In this document: one piece after another, positions 25,657 to 35,308 of the stretch
Numbering within the stretch: the first letter of the stretch is position 1
How the letters are laid out: the number at the start of each line of letters is the position of its first letter
Assembly (NCBI RefSeq): GCF_000733475.1
Contig: NZ_JPFK01000009.1
Span: 62,001 to 126,000, forward strand
Length of the DNA stretch: 64,000 nucleotides
Reading direction: 5' to 3'
Source: Mangrovimonas yunxiaonensis
GTDB taxonomy: Bacteria; Bacteroidota; Bacteroidia; Flavobacteriales; Flavobacteriaceae
Translations under genes and position numbers: made by a program
Notes under the pieces: model-generated
Databases searched by the model: none
Told to the model about the DNA's origin: nothing
What the model saw: the letters and a program-made list of their open reading frames with translations, nothing else

Positions 25657-26073
25657 ATGAGCAATCGAAACCAAGACCTCTTGCAGTGCCGTCCTCAAAT
25701 CAGTTCAATAGTTTTTTCAAAGGACATGAGTAACGATGAATATTTTCAGAACAAAACGTTAAGACCCATTATTAAGTTGCAAAACGATTTGTTTATCGAG
25801 GTATTTAAAAATTATGCCAATAAGCATAAAAATGTCTTTTATGATTTATCGGGACAAAAACAGATAAATTACATTGAAAACGCCATACACAAGGACATGA
25901 AGTTTAGAAACTCGCTTAAAGGTATGGTTATTGGGCAGTTTACACTTGATGAATACACTTTTTACATCACCAACTCATCGGCCTTAAACAAGCGTATGAT
26001 GAATTTGGTAAAAGAGCAGCTCATAGACCATTTAATGGTTTTACAAAAGCACCCGGTGCTGCAGGCTATATAA
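25657..26073 (+). CDS. Conserved flavobacterial protein of unknown function
   Basis: The 138-residue soluble protein contains EYFQNKTLRPIIKLQNDLFIEVF and MKFRNSLKGMVIGQFTLDEY, stretches typical of a family widespread in Flavobacteriaceae. I recall relatives labelled glyoxalase, but no VOC metal-binding motif is visible, so that name is not supported. It is transcribed alone and its 3' end overlaps the convergent DUF2461 gene by 8 bp. Confidence 0.6.
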   Translation: MSNRNQDLLQCRPQISSIVFSKDMSNDEYFQNKTLRPIIKLQNDLFIEVFKNYANKHKNVFYDLSGQKQINYIENAIHKDMKFRNSLKGMVIGQFTLDEYTFYITNSSALNKRMMNLVKEQLIDHLMVLQKHPVLQAI

Positions 26074-26746
26074 TAGACTCGCCGTTAAGATTGGTGGTAA
26101 GCACGCTACTCATATAATCGAAAAAAGGGCGAACAGCCTTAAAGCTGGTACTAACCTCGTCGATAAATCCTTCGGAAGTGACTTGGCTATCGGTATAGGT
26201 TTTTGTAAAAATGTACTGTTTCTTTTTAATAAGATCTATGGCTGGATGGTTTTTATCAAAACCACGGGGCGCTGTTTTTACTTCATCGCCAACCAAATCG
26301 CCCCAGACCGCCTTAAACGACGGGTTATTTATTATGCTGCGCAGGTCTTCACTATCGGCTTCAAACTCTTTTCTAACCCGCATTAAATCGTCTTTATTGG
26401 GCGCCCAAAATCCCGTTGCAATAAACGATTGGTTGTTTGGCGCAAGCTGCAAGTAATAACCACCCCTAAGCTCTGGTTTTTTTCGGTGAAATGTGCCTCC
26501 TATATGGGTTTTGTAGGGTTGTTTGTTTTTTGAAAACCTAACATCTCTATAAATACGAAACATTTTAAGAGCATCGATGGTGTCGTGCTCGTTAAGCCGA
26601 GCCATCACCTTTTCGTAAGCTTGCTTAACGTTGGCCTCTATGCGCTTAAAATCGCTCTTATGTGCGTTAAACCAATCGCGGTTATTGTTCTTCTCAAGCT
26701 GTTTGAAAAAATTTAGCAGTTCTATTGGTATGGGTGTTGTCTTCAT
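26066..26746 (-). CDS. DUF2461 (TIGR02453) protein
   Basis: The 226-residue protein has the family start FFKQLEKNNNRDWFNAHKSDF. The central motif is FRIYRDVRFSKNKQPYKTHIGG, and the end of the domain is FIATGFWAPNKDDLMRVRKE. The function is unknown. It overlaps the end of the gene at 25657 on the opposite strand. Confidence 0.88.
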   Translation of the reverse strand: MKTTPIPIELLNFFKQLEKNNNRDWFNAHKSDFKRIEANVKQAYEKVMARLNEHDTIDALKMFRIYRDVRFSKNKQPYKTHIGGTFHRKKPELRGGYYLQLAPNNQSFIATGFWAPNKDDLMRVRKEFEADSEDLRSIINNPSFKAVWGDLVGDEVKTAPRGFDKNHPAIDLIKKKQYIFTKTYTDSQVTSEGFIDEVSTSFKAVRPFFDYMSSVLTTNLNGESII

Positions 26747-26772
26747 AAAAACAAGGGATTGGGTTTAAAAAT

Positions 26773-26805
26773 AAAAAAACGCCACAAATTATGTGGCGTT
26801 TTTTA
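26773..26805 (-). terminator. Terminator after the DUF2853 gene
   Basis: AAAAAACGCCACA and TGTGGCGTTTTTT form a perfect 13-bp arm pair 23 bp beyond the stop. Confidence 0.85.
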
Positions 26806-26827
26806 TATTTCTTTAGCATTGCTCCTA

Positions 26828-27166
26828 TTAATAAACAGACTCTTTGTTAAAGTGTTTGGTTAGCAAATAGTAAACTACTGCTCTGTATTTGTTACGGTTA
26901 GACTTGCCGTATTGCTCCATAACTTTTTCGATACCTTCGTCTAGAGCTGGACCATCGCTCAAGCCTAGTTTTTTGATTAAAAAGTTGTTTTTTACGGTAG
27001 TCAACTCAGATGCATCAGATCCAGAAACCGTTTCAGCATCTGCATTGTAAATTGATGGGCCTAAGCCAATGGTTACGTTCGTTAACAGCGCCATGTCTGG
27101 AGTAACACCTACTTTACTTTTTAAATCATCAGCATACTTTGCAATCAATTCGTCTCTTTTGCTCAT
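26828..27166 (-). CDS. DUF2853 protein
   Basis: The 112-residue soluble helical protein starts DELIAKYADDLKSKVG and ends NRNKYRAVVYYLLTKHF, both characteristic of DUF2853. The function is unknown. It lies upstream of the terminator at 26773 and 88 bp after the menD stop, with an A/T-rich gap between them. Confidence 0.85.
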   Translation of the reverse strand: MSKRDELIAKYADDLKSKVGVTPDMALLTNVTIGLGPSIYNADAETVSGSDASELTTVKNNFLIKKLGLSDGPALDEGIEKVMEQYGKSNRNKYRAVVYYLLTKHFNKESVY

Positions 27167-27254
27167 TTTTATCTTTTTTAGGTTAAAATATTAATGTCCT
27201 TAAATATAGGTATTTTATAGGACACCAAAAAAAAGCAAACGTCACATTTAACGA

Positions 27255-29015
27255 TTATTTAATGAATTTGAAGTAGTTAAGCAACACCTCGTCATTTACA
27301 GTTCTTGGTGTAAACACCTCTAACAATTTTGGTGTTTCTGAATCATTAAAAAAGCCCTTTAGCGCACCTTCCAACTCGGTAAGACTTGTTGTGGTACTAT
27401 ACTCTATCCCGTACATCGCGCACAATTGTTTTGCGGTTAGCGTATGCTTGGTCTCGAAAAAGCGATCAAAATTATCGGTGTTTTTATGGCCTGGCAGTAT
27501 TCTAAAAATGCCACCGCCATTGTTATTTACCAAAATGATTCTAAAGTTTTTAGGAATGTAGGCATTCCACAACGCGTTGCTATCGTAAAAGAAGCTCAAA
27601 TCGCCAGTAATAAAGGTGGTTTGTTTGGTAGACGCCAAGGCAAATCCTATGGCGGTACTCGTGCTGCCATCTATACCACTGGTCCCTCTATTACAATACA
27701 CCTCTAGGGTTTTATTTAAGTCGAATAACTGCGCATACCTAATGGTCGAGCTGTTACTTAACTGTAAAGCACTGTTGTCTGGCAATGTTTTAAAAATGGT
27801 ATTATACACCAAAAAATCGCTATAGGGTATGGTATTTAAATACGCTTCGTGTTTTTCTTTACGGTGTTTTTTAACAGCCTTCCAATAGCCCTTATAATCA
27901 CTTTTTCGCTGATGGGTTAATTGAGGCAAAAACGTTTTGAAAAAATCATTCGGACGCATTTTAATGTGCTTGTCCAAGCAAAAAAAGGTGTCGTTCGCGT
28001 TTACCGGATCGATATGCCAGTGCTGCTTGGGTTGGTACGTTCTTAAAAACGCCTTGATTTTTTTTGATACAATCAATCCGCCAAAAGTTAATAAAACATC
28101 AGGCTGTAACTGCTCCAGTTCACTTTCGGTTAAAGGCCAAATAAGCTTATCTATACTCGGAAAAAAGGCTTTGTTATGAAGGTTGGAAGTCGTTTCGGTA
28201 AACACCACAATACTATCGTCATCGGCCAAGTCTTTCAGCCAAGACGCATCAATGCTATCTGGCTGGTTTACACCTACTAAAATCATTTTTCTTGAAGCAC
28301 TACTCCAAATATCCAAACACGCTTTAAGTTCTGCCAAAGGCAGTGTTTCCGTTCGCATTTTGGGAGCGATAACCTCTGGCGTTACGGTTGGCTTGTCTAC
28401 CATATCATACAGCGGCTCATTAAACGGCACGTTAATATGTACAGGGCCCTTTTTAGCTATGGCTTTGTTTATGGCTGCGTTAATCGCTTCTTCATTAGCC
28501 TTTTGAATTTCCTGTTTAATGCCCAAAAAACGCTCTAGCCTGTTTTCTAGGTTTTTAATGATAACTGGCTCATCATCATCACGGCGTTTTTTTGGGGGAT
28601 CTAGGTCCAGTTTTAAATTGGCAGAATGTAAGATATGGTTCTTATAAACTTCTGGCTGGTTTATGGTTTGGCCATCGCCTATGCCTATAAGGTGCTCTGG
28701 GCGATCTGCCGATAGCACCACCAAAGGAATGTGGCTGTAAAACGCTTCGGCAATAGCCGGATAATAATTTAACAACGCACTCCCCGAAGAGCACACCAAA
28801 GCAACCGGATGCTTTAAGTTTTGCGCCATGCCCAGTGCAAAAAAGGCCGCGCATCGTTCGTCTACAATGCTGTAGCAATTAAAATAATCATCCTCGGTAA
28901 AACCTATGGTTAATGGGGCATTACGACTGCCTGGAGAAATAACAATATGCTTTATGTTTTTTGCTTTACAAAGCTGAACAACAGTTTGCGCTAACGGAAT
29001 TTTAGGGTATGCCAT
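27255..29015 (-). CDS. menD: 2-succinyl-5-enolpyruvyl-6-hydroxy-3-cyclohexene-1-carboxylate synthase
   Basis: The 586-residue thiamine diphosphate enzyme has the expected three-domain MenD layout. The start is VVQLCKAKNIKHIVISPGSRNAPL, with the catalytic Glu in SIVDERCAAFFALGMAQ. The cofactor-binding segment runs from NRGTSGIDGSTSTA and GDLSFFYDSNALWNA to LVNNNGGGIFRILPG. It joins isochorismate and 2-oxoglutarate in menaquinone synthesis. It is 87 bp after the isochorismate synthase gene on the same strand, so both steps are encoded together. Confidence 0.95.
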   Translation of the reverse strand: MAYPKIPLAQTVVQLCKAKNIKHIVISPGSRNAPLTIGFTEDDYFNCYSIVDERCAAFFALGMAQNLKHPVALVCSSGSALLNYYPAIAEAFYSHIPLVVLSADRPEHLIGIGDGQTINQPEVYKNHILHSANLKLDLDPPKKRRDDDEPVIIKNLENRLERFLGIKQEIQKANEEAINAAINKAIAKKGPVHINVPFNEPLYDMVDKPTVTPEVIAPKMRTETLPLAELKACLDIWSSASRKMILVGVNQPDSIDASWLKDLADDDSIVVFTETTSNLHNKAFFPSIDKLIWPLTESELEQLQPDVLLTFGGLIVSKKIKAFLRTYQPKQHWHIDPVNANDTFFCLDKHIKMRPNDFFKTFLPQLTHQRKSDYKGYWKAVKKHRKEKHEAYLNTIPYSDFLVYNTIFKTLPDNSALQLSNSSTIRYAQLFDLNKTLEVYCNRGTSGIDGSTSTAIGFALASTKQTTFITGDLSFFYDSNALWNAYIPKNFRIILVNNNGGGIFRILPGHKNTDNFDRFFETKHTLTAKQLCAMYGIEYSTTTSLTELEGALKGFFNDSETPKLLEVFTPRTVNDEVLLNYFKFIK

Positions 29016-29102
29016 TGACTTAAAAATAGACCTACAAACAGCCCTTAGGATGTTTGGTCTTGGTTATTGGGTAAAATTACGAAATACCCACACGATACAA
29101 AA

Positions 29103-30215
29103 CTATTGCAAAACCTTTTTCATGGTCATGGCTTTTGCCACGGTTTCGTTCCATTCGGACTCCGCATGAGAGTCCTTCGTTATCCCACCGCCAACAAAAA
29201 CATTTGCCATACTGCCTACCACCTCCATACAACGCAAATTTACATACAAATTGGTCGCGTTTGTTAACGCCCTATACACATTGTTTTCTATGTTTCTGGG
29301 ATTGCGGTTTCTAGATTTATCCACTTTTAAATTGAGCTCTCCCAAAAACCCTGTGTAAAAAGTACGCTGATAGTTTTCATTATTTATGATGAAGTTTTTA
29401 GCCGCCAATTTTGGCAACCCACATACTGCCGGCGTTGGATGCAAAGCATCTATAACAGGTTTTAAGCTGCTTTTTAAAAGCGCCGTAATAGAGGTTTGAA
29501 GATGCAACAACTTCCCTGCCTTTACCGTTTTTACATTACCTTGTTTTAAATGGGTTACATACGGCTCTAAGCTATCCGAAATAAAGGTTGTTACAAATGC
29601 TTGCTCTTCTTTCTCTTTTACCCCCCAAGCAACTTCTAAGCTGCCTGTGTATTGTTGGGTGCCTGCCAAGGCCATTGTAGACAAACGCTTGTTTTCAACA
29701 CTCAACAAAGTTTCTGGCGTAGCGCCCAACCACAGCCCCACTTTTGGGTGATACCAGCAGTACACAAAGGCCGTGGGATAGCTTGCCAACAAGTCTGCAA
29801 ACAACTTAAAAACCGAATCGGACTTTATAGCAACAGACTCTTTACGGGATAAAACCACTTTTTCAAATTTATTGGTGCGTATGGCTTCAATACCTTTTTC
29901 CACCAACCTAATGTGTCTGTCCTTCTCTGTTTCATCTACCTCAAACACCTTGTCTTCAGCATGCTTAAAAACTACATCCTCAAAATCACTTTCAATATTT
30001 TTTGAAGTCTCATTAGGAATTAAAACGGTCTGATCTGCATTATCAAACGGCGCAAAAACAAAGCCACTTTCGGTAAAATCTACCGCCAAATGCAAACTAT
30101 CGTCTTGCTGCAGCAAGGCTTTCACCTGCTTTTGGTTAGGCTTTCTGTATGCTACAAAAGGCAACTGGCTTTTGTATTGTTGCTCAAGCAACTCTAAAAA
30201 AGACGGCATTTCCAT
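29103..30215 (-). CDS. menF: Isochorismate synthase
   Basis: The 370-residue protein carries the chorismate-utilising domain. LSRKESVAIKS leads into it, then LGATPETLLSVENKRLSTMALAGTQ, HPTPAVCGLPK, and the C-terminal magnesium region GGGITKDSHAESEWNET. It converts chorismate to isochorismate for the MenD step. EntC-type use for a siderophore is less likely given the neighbour. Its ATG overlaps the stop of the hotdog gene by 1 nt. Confidence 0.92.
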   Translation of the reverse strand: MEMPSFLELLEQQYKSQLPFVAYRKPNQKQVKALLQQDDSLHLAVDFTESGFVFAPFDNADQTVLIPNETSKNIESDFEDVVFKHAEDKVFEVDETEKDRHIRLVEKGIEAIRTNKFEKVVLSRKESVAIKSDSVFKLFADLLASYPTAFVYCWYHPKVGLWLGATPETLLSVENKRLSTMALAGTQQYTGSLEVAWGVKEKEEQAFVTTFISDSLEPYVTHLKQGNVKTVKAGKLLHLQTSITALLKSSLKPVIDALHPTPAVCGLPKLAAKNFIINNENYQRTFYTGFLGELNLKVDKSRNRNPRNIENNVYRALTNATNLYVNLRCMEVVGSMANVFVGGGITKDSHAESEWNETVAKAMTMKKVLQ

Positions 30216-30658
30216 TATTTTTTTCTTGGCAAACTAATGGTTGATAAGCGGCATATTGAAACCAAATTGTCTTGCTCGTCTGTAATGCGAATGTCCAAAA
30301 GCTGAGTGGTCCTTCCTTTGTGTAAAAACGTGGCTTTGGCATACACATAGCCCTCGGTTACGCTTTTTAAATGGTTGGCCGTAATCTCTATTCCTCTAAC
30401 AAATTTCTCTTCTATATTGGTAAAAATATGCGAGGCGAAGCTTCCAACACTTTCGGCCAAAGCGGCCGTTGCTCCACCGTGCAATACTCCGTCTGGCTGA
30501 TAAACACGGGAATTTACAGGCATTCTAGCCGTAAGAAAATTGTCGCCAAAATCTATTATCTCAATCTCTAGGGTCTCCATCAAGGTATTTTTGCTTGCTG
30601 CATTAGCCTGGGCTAGAACAGCTTCTTTTGTAAGTGCCATAGGTGTGTTTTTCTTCAT
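30215..30658 (-). CDS. PaaI-like hotdog thioesterase, candidate DHNA-CoA thioesterase (MenI role)
   Basis: The 147-residue protein has RMPVNSRVYQPDGVLHGGATAALAESVGSFAS, the hotdog active-site region with a Glu on the long helix and HGG. The 1-nt overlap with menF suggests a menaquinone role, and DHNA-CoA hydrolysis is the pathway's thioesterase step. The assignment rests on context; an unrelated acyl-CoA substrate is possible. Confidence 0.8.
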   Translation of the reverse strand: MKKNTPMALTKEAVLAQANAASKNTLMETLEIEIIDFGDNFLTARMPVNSRVYQPDGVLHGGATAALAESVGSFASHIFTNIEEKFVRGIEITANHLKSVTEGYVYAKATFLHKGRTTQLLDIRITDEQDNLVSICRLSTISLPRKK

Positions 30659-30790
30659 TTTGTGTTTTTAAATGCGCTACCACTTTCTTTTATAACATCG
30701 CTTCAGCCAAATCTTTTACTTTCGTTCGAAATGGTAGTGCAAAAACCTTAATTTTGAGGTTTTGTCAAAAATACAAAACCAAACACAATA

Positions 30791-31435
30791 ATGAATTCTA
30801 CAGAAAAAGAAATCTCCTACACGGCAACAAATTCGTACAGCACCTTAAACACCCTTTCTAATCAAACTAAAAACATTTGGTTTGTTTGCCATGGCATGGG
30901 GTATTTAAGCCGGTATTTCTTGCGGTATTTTAGTAGCCTTTCGCCAGAGGAAAACTACGTTATTGCCCCTCAAGCACAAAGCAAGTACTACATTGCTCCA
31001 AAAATGAAACATGTAGGCGCCAGTTGGCTTACCAAGGAGAATACCTTGAAGGAAACCGAGAACGTGATGCGCTATTTTGATGCGATTTTTAATACTGAAA
31101 AGATAACACCCGACAAGAACTTAATGTTATTAGGGTATTCGCAAGGAGTAAGTGTTGTTATGCGTTATATGGCCAAACGCCAATTGTCATGCCAACGGTT
31201 AATTATCCATTCTGGAGGAATTCCTAAAGAACTTACTCCAAAAGATTTCGAGTATTTAAACCTAAAAACCAAGGTTAATTTGGTTTACGGCACCCAAGAC
31301 GAATATCTTGACCACAACAGAATTGAACAAGAAGAACTAAAGGCTAAGGCGCTTTTTGGCGACCGATTAAGCCTCCATCCTTTTGAAGGCAAACACGAAG
31401 TAAACAGCAGCCTAATCAAGGTTTTTAGCGAATGA
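30791..31435 (+). CDS. Alpha/beta hydrolase, phospholipase/carboxylesterase type
   Basis: The 214-residue protein has the nucleophile elbow GYSQGV (LMLLGYSQGVSVVMRYM), an Asp in YGTQDEYLD and a His in PFEGKHEV, a plausible Ser-Asp-His triad. Length and the LIIHSGGIPKEL stretch fit the YpfH/carboxylesterase group. The substrate is unknown. It is divergent from the menaquinone genes and 83 bp before fumC. Confidence 0.82.
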   Translation: MNSTEKEISYTATNSYSTLNTLSNQTKNIWFVCHGMGYLSRYFLRYFSSLSPEENYVIAPQAQSKYYIAPKMKHVGASWLTKENTLKETENVMRYFDAIFNTEKITPDKNLMLLGYSQGVSVVMRYMAKRQLSCQRLIIHSGGIPKELTPKDFEYLNLKTKVNLVYGTQDEYLDHNRIEQEELKAKALFGDRLSLHPFEGKHEVNSSLIKVFSE

Positions 31436-31518
31436 ATTTTCACCGCTTGAAAACGTAGTAAAGCGACTTAAAATCATTAACTTTGTTACCCTAAATACAA
31501 ATTAACACAACAATAAAA

Positions 31519-32916
31519 ATGTCATACAGAATTGAGAAAGACACCATGGGCGAGGTTCAAGTTCCATCGGATAAACTTTGGGGCGCACAAACAGAACGCT
31601 CAAGAAATAACTTTAAAATTGGTGCTCCGGCTTCTATGCCCTTAGAAGTTGTTTATGGTTTTGCCTACCTTAAAAAGGCTGCCGCCTATACCAACCACGA
31701 ATTAGGCGCCCTTGATGTTAAAAAAAGAGATTTAATCGCGACAGTGTGCGATGAGATTTTAGCGGGCAAACACGACGATCAATTCCCATTGGTTATCTGG
31801 CAAACAGGTTCGGGCACACAAAGTAACATGAATGTTAATGAGGTTATTGCCAACCGCGCCCATCAAATTGCAGGAAATGCTATTGGAGAAGGTGAAAAAA
31901 CCATTCAACCTAACGACGATGTTAACAAATCGCAATCCTCCAACGACACCTTTCCTACCGGAATGCACATTGCCGCTTACAAGAAAATAAAGGAAGTTAC
32001 CATTCCTGGTGTCATCCAATTGCGCAACACACTACACCAAAAGGCCATCGAGTTTAAAGATGTTGTAAAAATTGGCCGTACACACCTTATGGACGCCACA
32101 CCCCTAACCTTAGGTCAAGAGTTTTCTGGATACGTATCGCAGTTAGACCACGGCTTAAAGGCTCTGGAAAACACCCTGCCCCATTTGGGCGAATTAGCCC
32201 TTGGAGGTACAGCCGTTGGCACCGGATTAAACACTCCTGAAGGCTATGCCGTACTGGTAGCCAAATACATTGCAGAGTTTACCAACCTGCCTTTCACTTC
32301 AGCAGAAAATAAATTTGAGGCGCTTGCCGCCCACGATGCATTGGTTGAAACCCACGGCGCTTTAAAACAACTGGCGGTTTCCCTTAACAAAATTGCCAAC
32401 GACATTCGCTTAATGGCCTCTGGACCAAGGTCTGGAATAGGCGAATTAATTATCCCTGCCAATGAGCCTGGAAGCTCTATTATGCCAGGAAAAGTAAACC
32501 CTACCCAATGCGAAGCCCTAACCATGGTTTGCGCACAGGTTATGGGTAATGATGTTGCTGTTACTGTTGGAGGCACCCAAGGGCATTACGAACTTAATGT
32601 TTTTAAACCCATGATGGCCGCCAATGTTTTGCAATCGGCGAGATTAATTGGTGATGCTTGTAAAAGTTTTGAAGCGCATTGCGCTAGCGGCATAGAACCA
32701 AACCACAATACCATTAAACAATTACTAAACAATTCGCTAATGCTGGTTACCGCTTTAAACACCAAAATAGGTTACTATAAGGCTGCCGAAATTGCTAATA
32801 CAGCCCACAAAAACGGTACGACTTTACGCGAAGAAGCCATTAACCTTGGCTATGTTACCGCCGAAGAATATGACGAATGGGTAAAACCAGAAGCCATGGT
32901 AGGTAGCTTAAAATAA
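31519..32916 (+). CDS. fumC: Class II fumarate hydratase
   Basis: The 465-residue protein has the complete class II fumarase pattern. [16 protein letters not shown] and [16 protein letters not shown] are substrate-binding loops, [18 protein letters not shown] holds the active-site His, and [16 protein letters not shown] is the mobile SS loop. It interconverts fumarate and malate in the TCA cycle without an Fe-S cluster. A terminator follows. Confidence 0.97.
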   Translation: MSYRIEKDTMGEVQVPSDKLWGAQTERSRNNFKIGAPASMPLEVVYGFAYLKKAAAYTNHELGALDVKKRDLIATVCDEILAGKHDDQFPLVIWQTGSGTQSNMNVNEVIANRAHQIAGNAIGEGEKTIQPNDDVNKSQSSNDTFPTGMHIAAYKKIKEVTIPGVIQLRNTLHQKAIEFKDVVKIGRTHLMDATPLTLGQEFSGYVSQLDHGLKALENTLPHLGELALGGTAVGTGLNTPEGYAVLVAKYIAEFTNLPFTSAENKFEALAAHDALVETHGALKQLAVSLNKIANDIRLMASGPRSGIGELIIPANEPGSSIMPGKVNPTQCEALTMVCAQVMGNDVAVTVGGTQGHYELNVFKPMMAANVLQSARLIGDACKSFEAHCASGIEPNHNTIKQLLNNSLMLVTALNTKIGYYKAAEIANTAHKNGTTLREEAINLGYVTAEEYDEWVKPEAMVGSLK

Positions 32917-32930
32917 AATCCTGATTCACA

Positions 32931-32959
32931 CAAAACGCCAACCCCCATTGGCGTTTTGT
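32931..32959 (+). terminator. Terminator after fumC
   Basis: CAAAACGCCAA and TTGGCGTTTTG are separated by a 6-nt CCCCCA loop, 15 bp after the stop. Confidence 0.75.
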
Positions 32960-32994
32960 ATGTTTAAAACATCCAACCCAAAAAACAATCAAAA

Positions 32995-34230
32995 TTGTCA
33001 ATACTAATAAAAAACATCAAAGAGCTGCTTCAGGTAAGGGAAAACAATGTTACGCTTGTTAAGGGAGCAGACATGAAAACGCTTCCAACCCTAAAAAACG
33101 CCTATGTGCTTATTGAGCATGATACCATTGTTGAATATGGCTCTATGGCCGACCTTGGAGAGATTGAAGCCGAAACCATTATCGATGCCACAGGGAAAAT
33201 CGTGCTCCCCACCTGGTGCGATTCACACACACATTTGGTCTATGCCGGCAATCGCGAACAAGAATTTGTAGACCGCATAAATGGTTTAAGCTACGAAGAG
33301 ATTGCCAACCGTGGCGGTGGCATCTTAAATTCGGCTGCAAAACTTCAAAACATGGACGAGGATGAGCTGTATAACATTTCAGCAGAAAGGCTTATAAATG
33401 TTATGAAACAAGGCACTGGGGCTATCGAGATAAAATCTGGATACGGCCTAACTGTCGAGGCCGAACTAAAAATGCTACGCGTTATTAAACGCCTAAAACA
33501 GGAATTCCCCATAAAGGTTCGCGCCACATTTCTTGGAGCACATGCTTTCCCAAAACAATACAAAGAGCAGCCCGACAGCTATATCGATTTAATTGTTAAC
33601 GAGATGATTCCGCTAGTAAGCCGTGAACGACTGGCTGATTTTATTGACGTGTTTTGTGAAAAAGGCTACTTTAGCCTAGAGCAAACAGCACGCATTCTGG
33701 AGGCTGGAAAAGCGCATGGGTTAACCCCTAAAATTCATGTTAATCAATTTAATGCTTTTGGCGGCGTTGCCTTAGGAGTAAAGCACCAAGCCCTTTCTGT
33801 AGATCATTTAGAGATCATGACCGATGAAGATGTTGAGGTATTAAAGAACTCAAACACCATGCCTGTAGGGCTACCGGCCTGTTCTTATTTTATTAGCATT
33901 CCGTACACGCCCGCAAGACAGATTATAGATGCCGGTTTGCCATTTGCCCTAGCAACCGATTACAACCCCGGAACCTCCCCAACAGGCAATATGAACGTTG
34001 TTGTTAGTGCCGGTTGTATTAAAATGAAAATGACTCCAGAAGAAGCCATTAATGCCGCAACCATAAACGGAGCGTATGCCATGGGCATTAGCAACATGTA
34101 TGGCAGTATTTGCAGAGGTAAAAAAGCCAACCTAATGATAACCAAGCCCATTTCGAGCTACAACTATCTCCCCTACGCCTTTGGCGACAATTTAATTGAT
34201 CAGGTGATTATAAACGGTAGCATTATTTAA
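32995..34230 (+). CDS. hutI: Imidazolonepropionase
   Basis: The 411-residue amidohydrolase has zinc ligands in DSHTHLVYAGNREQEF, the later His residues in IHVNQFNAFGG and SVDHLE, and the Asp in ALATDYNPGTSP. It opens the imidazolone ring in histidine degradation. The start is a TTG at 32995, which gives the conserved N-terminus ILIKNIKELLQVRE; there is no ATG near. The next pathway gene, hutG, lies 1.1 kb downstream beyond a convergent gene. Confidence 0.94.
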   Translation: MSILIKNIKELLQVRENNVTLVKGADMKTLPTLKNAYVLIEHDTIVEYGSMADLGEIEAETIIDATGKIVLPTWCDSHTHLVYAGNREQEFVDRINGLSYEEIANRGGGILNSAAKLQNMDEDELYNISAERLINVMKQGTGAIEIKSGYGLTVEAELKMLRVIKRLKQEFPIKVRATFLGAHAFPKQYKEQPDSYIDLIVNEMIPLVSRERLADFIDVFCEKGYFSLEQTARILEAGKAHGLTPKIHVNQFNAFGGVALGVKHQALSVDHLEIMTDEDVEVLKNSNTMPVGLPACSYFISIPYTPARQIIDAGLPFALATDYNPGTSPTGNMNVVVSAGCIKMKMTPEEAINAATINGAYAMGISNMYGSICRGKKANLMITKPISSYNYLPYAFGDNLIDQVIINGSII

Positions 34231-34231
34231 A

Positions 34232-34267
34232 AAAAAGAAAGCCAGAAGTAAAACTTCTGGCTTTTTT
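34232..34267. terminator. Bidirectional terminator after hutI
   Basis: AAAGCCAGAAGT and ACTTCTGGCTTT form the stem, with A and T runs on both sides, between convergent genes. Confidence 0.85.
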
Positions 34268-34320
34268 GTCATTTAATTTTTAAGGATAATATGGATATTT
34301 TTTCTAATTTAAATGACACC

Positions 34321-35205
34321 TTATTTTAAGGTAAACTCTGTGCTAGAAACCAAGTTTTTCTGGTTAAAAACATTTACCACATAACGGCCTTTTTCAAAAC
34401 CGTCTTCTTTAGGCTCTACAAACTCGCATACATTTAGGTTGGTATTTTCGTAATTAAAGCGACTTACCAAGCTGTAGTTTAAAATTTCCTCTTCAAACTG
34501 AACCTGTTCGTTTACACCCAAAGTATTGTTATTAGGGTCGATTACCTGAATATAAAGTTCTTGGTCGCCTGCCTGCACCAAGGTATTCTTGGCTACGGTA
34601 AAGCAAATACGAATCTTATCGGAACGTCCGGCACGCTCGGTAGGAATTAATTTCCCCGAGGTTCTTTCTATCACTCCAAACCCTTTTAAATCTACCGTTT
34701 GCAATACCGCTGCATTTTCTACAACTTCAGCCAATTCGGTATTTTGCACCAATAAAGAATCGGTAAACATGGTACGCTCTTCCAGTTGTAGCTTGGTACT
34801 ATCTAAAGAGGTAGCCAACAGTTCGTTTTCAATTTTAAGTCTGTCGTTCTCTTCCAAAAGCACATCCATCTCCTTTTGAAGGCTTAGGTACTTTTGCTTA
34901 TAACGCCACAAACTCTTTACATTGGTTTCAGAAACCTGCAACGAATCCATCAATCCCTGAATACGCGCTTTGGCCTCAACCAGCTTATCGTTCGCTATTT
35001 CGTTATCCTGTATGGCGATATCGTATTGTTTGGCCATGTTGTTTAAATCGTTCATAACCAATTGCTTTTCTTCTTTTAACTGAGCCTCAGTCTCTCTTTT
35101 TTCATTTAAAAGATTAAAGGAAGCGAATGCTGCACCTAAAAAAAGCACCAAAGCAATGCCTAAGGCTACTTTTAATCCTAGGTTGTTTTTGTTTGTATTC
35201 TCCAT
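34321..35205 (-). CDS. Membrane-anchored coiled-coil protein of unknown function
   Basis: The 294-residue protein has one N-terminal membrane helix (VALGIALVLFLGAAFASF). A long coiled coil covers about residues 30-170, and a C-terminal beta-rich domain has IRICFTVAKNTLVQAGDQELYIQVIDP. That domain resembles envelope or gliding-related flavobacterial proteins in style only. It is not part of histidine degradation despite sitting between hutI and hutG on the opposite strand. No enzyme motif is seen. Confidence 0.6.
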   Translation of the reverse strand: MENTNKNNLGLKVALGIALVLFLGAAFASFNLLNEKRETEAQLKEEKQLVMNDLNNMAKQYDIAIQDNEIANDKLVEAKARIQGLMDSLQVSETNVKSLWRYKQKYLSLQKEMDVLLEENDRLKIENELLATSLDSTKLQLEERTMFTDSLLVQNTELAEVVENAAVLQTVDLKGFGVIERTSGKLIPTERAGRSDKIRICFTVAKNTLVQAGDQELYIQVIDPNNNTLGVNEQVQFEEEILNYSLVSRFNYENTNLNVCEFVEPKEDGFEKGRYVVNVFNQKNLVSSTEFTLK

Positions 35206-35308
35206 AATTTACTTGTTTTTAAATTAATTTTTTCAACGTTATTTTAAGCGATATTAAATATTTTTAATTAATTAAATGTAATTTTAAGCTCGCAAAGCAA
35301 TTTACTAC

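Noticed and set aside
25657-26073. Glyoxalase
   Set aside because: No VOC metal-binding residues or repeated beta-alpha-beta-beta-beta pattern are visible.
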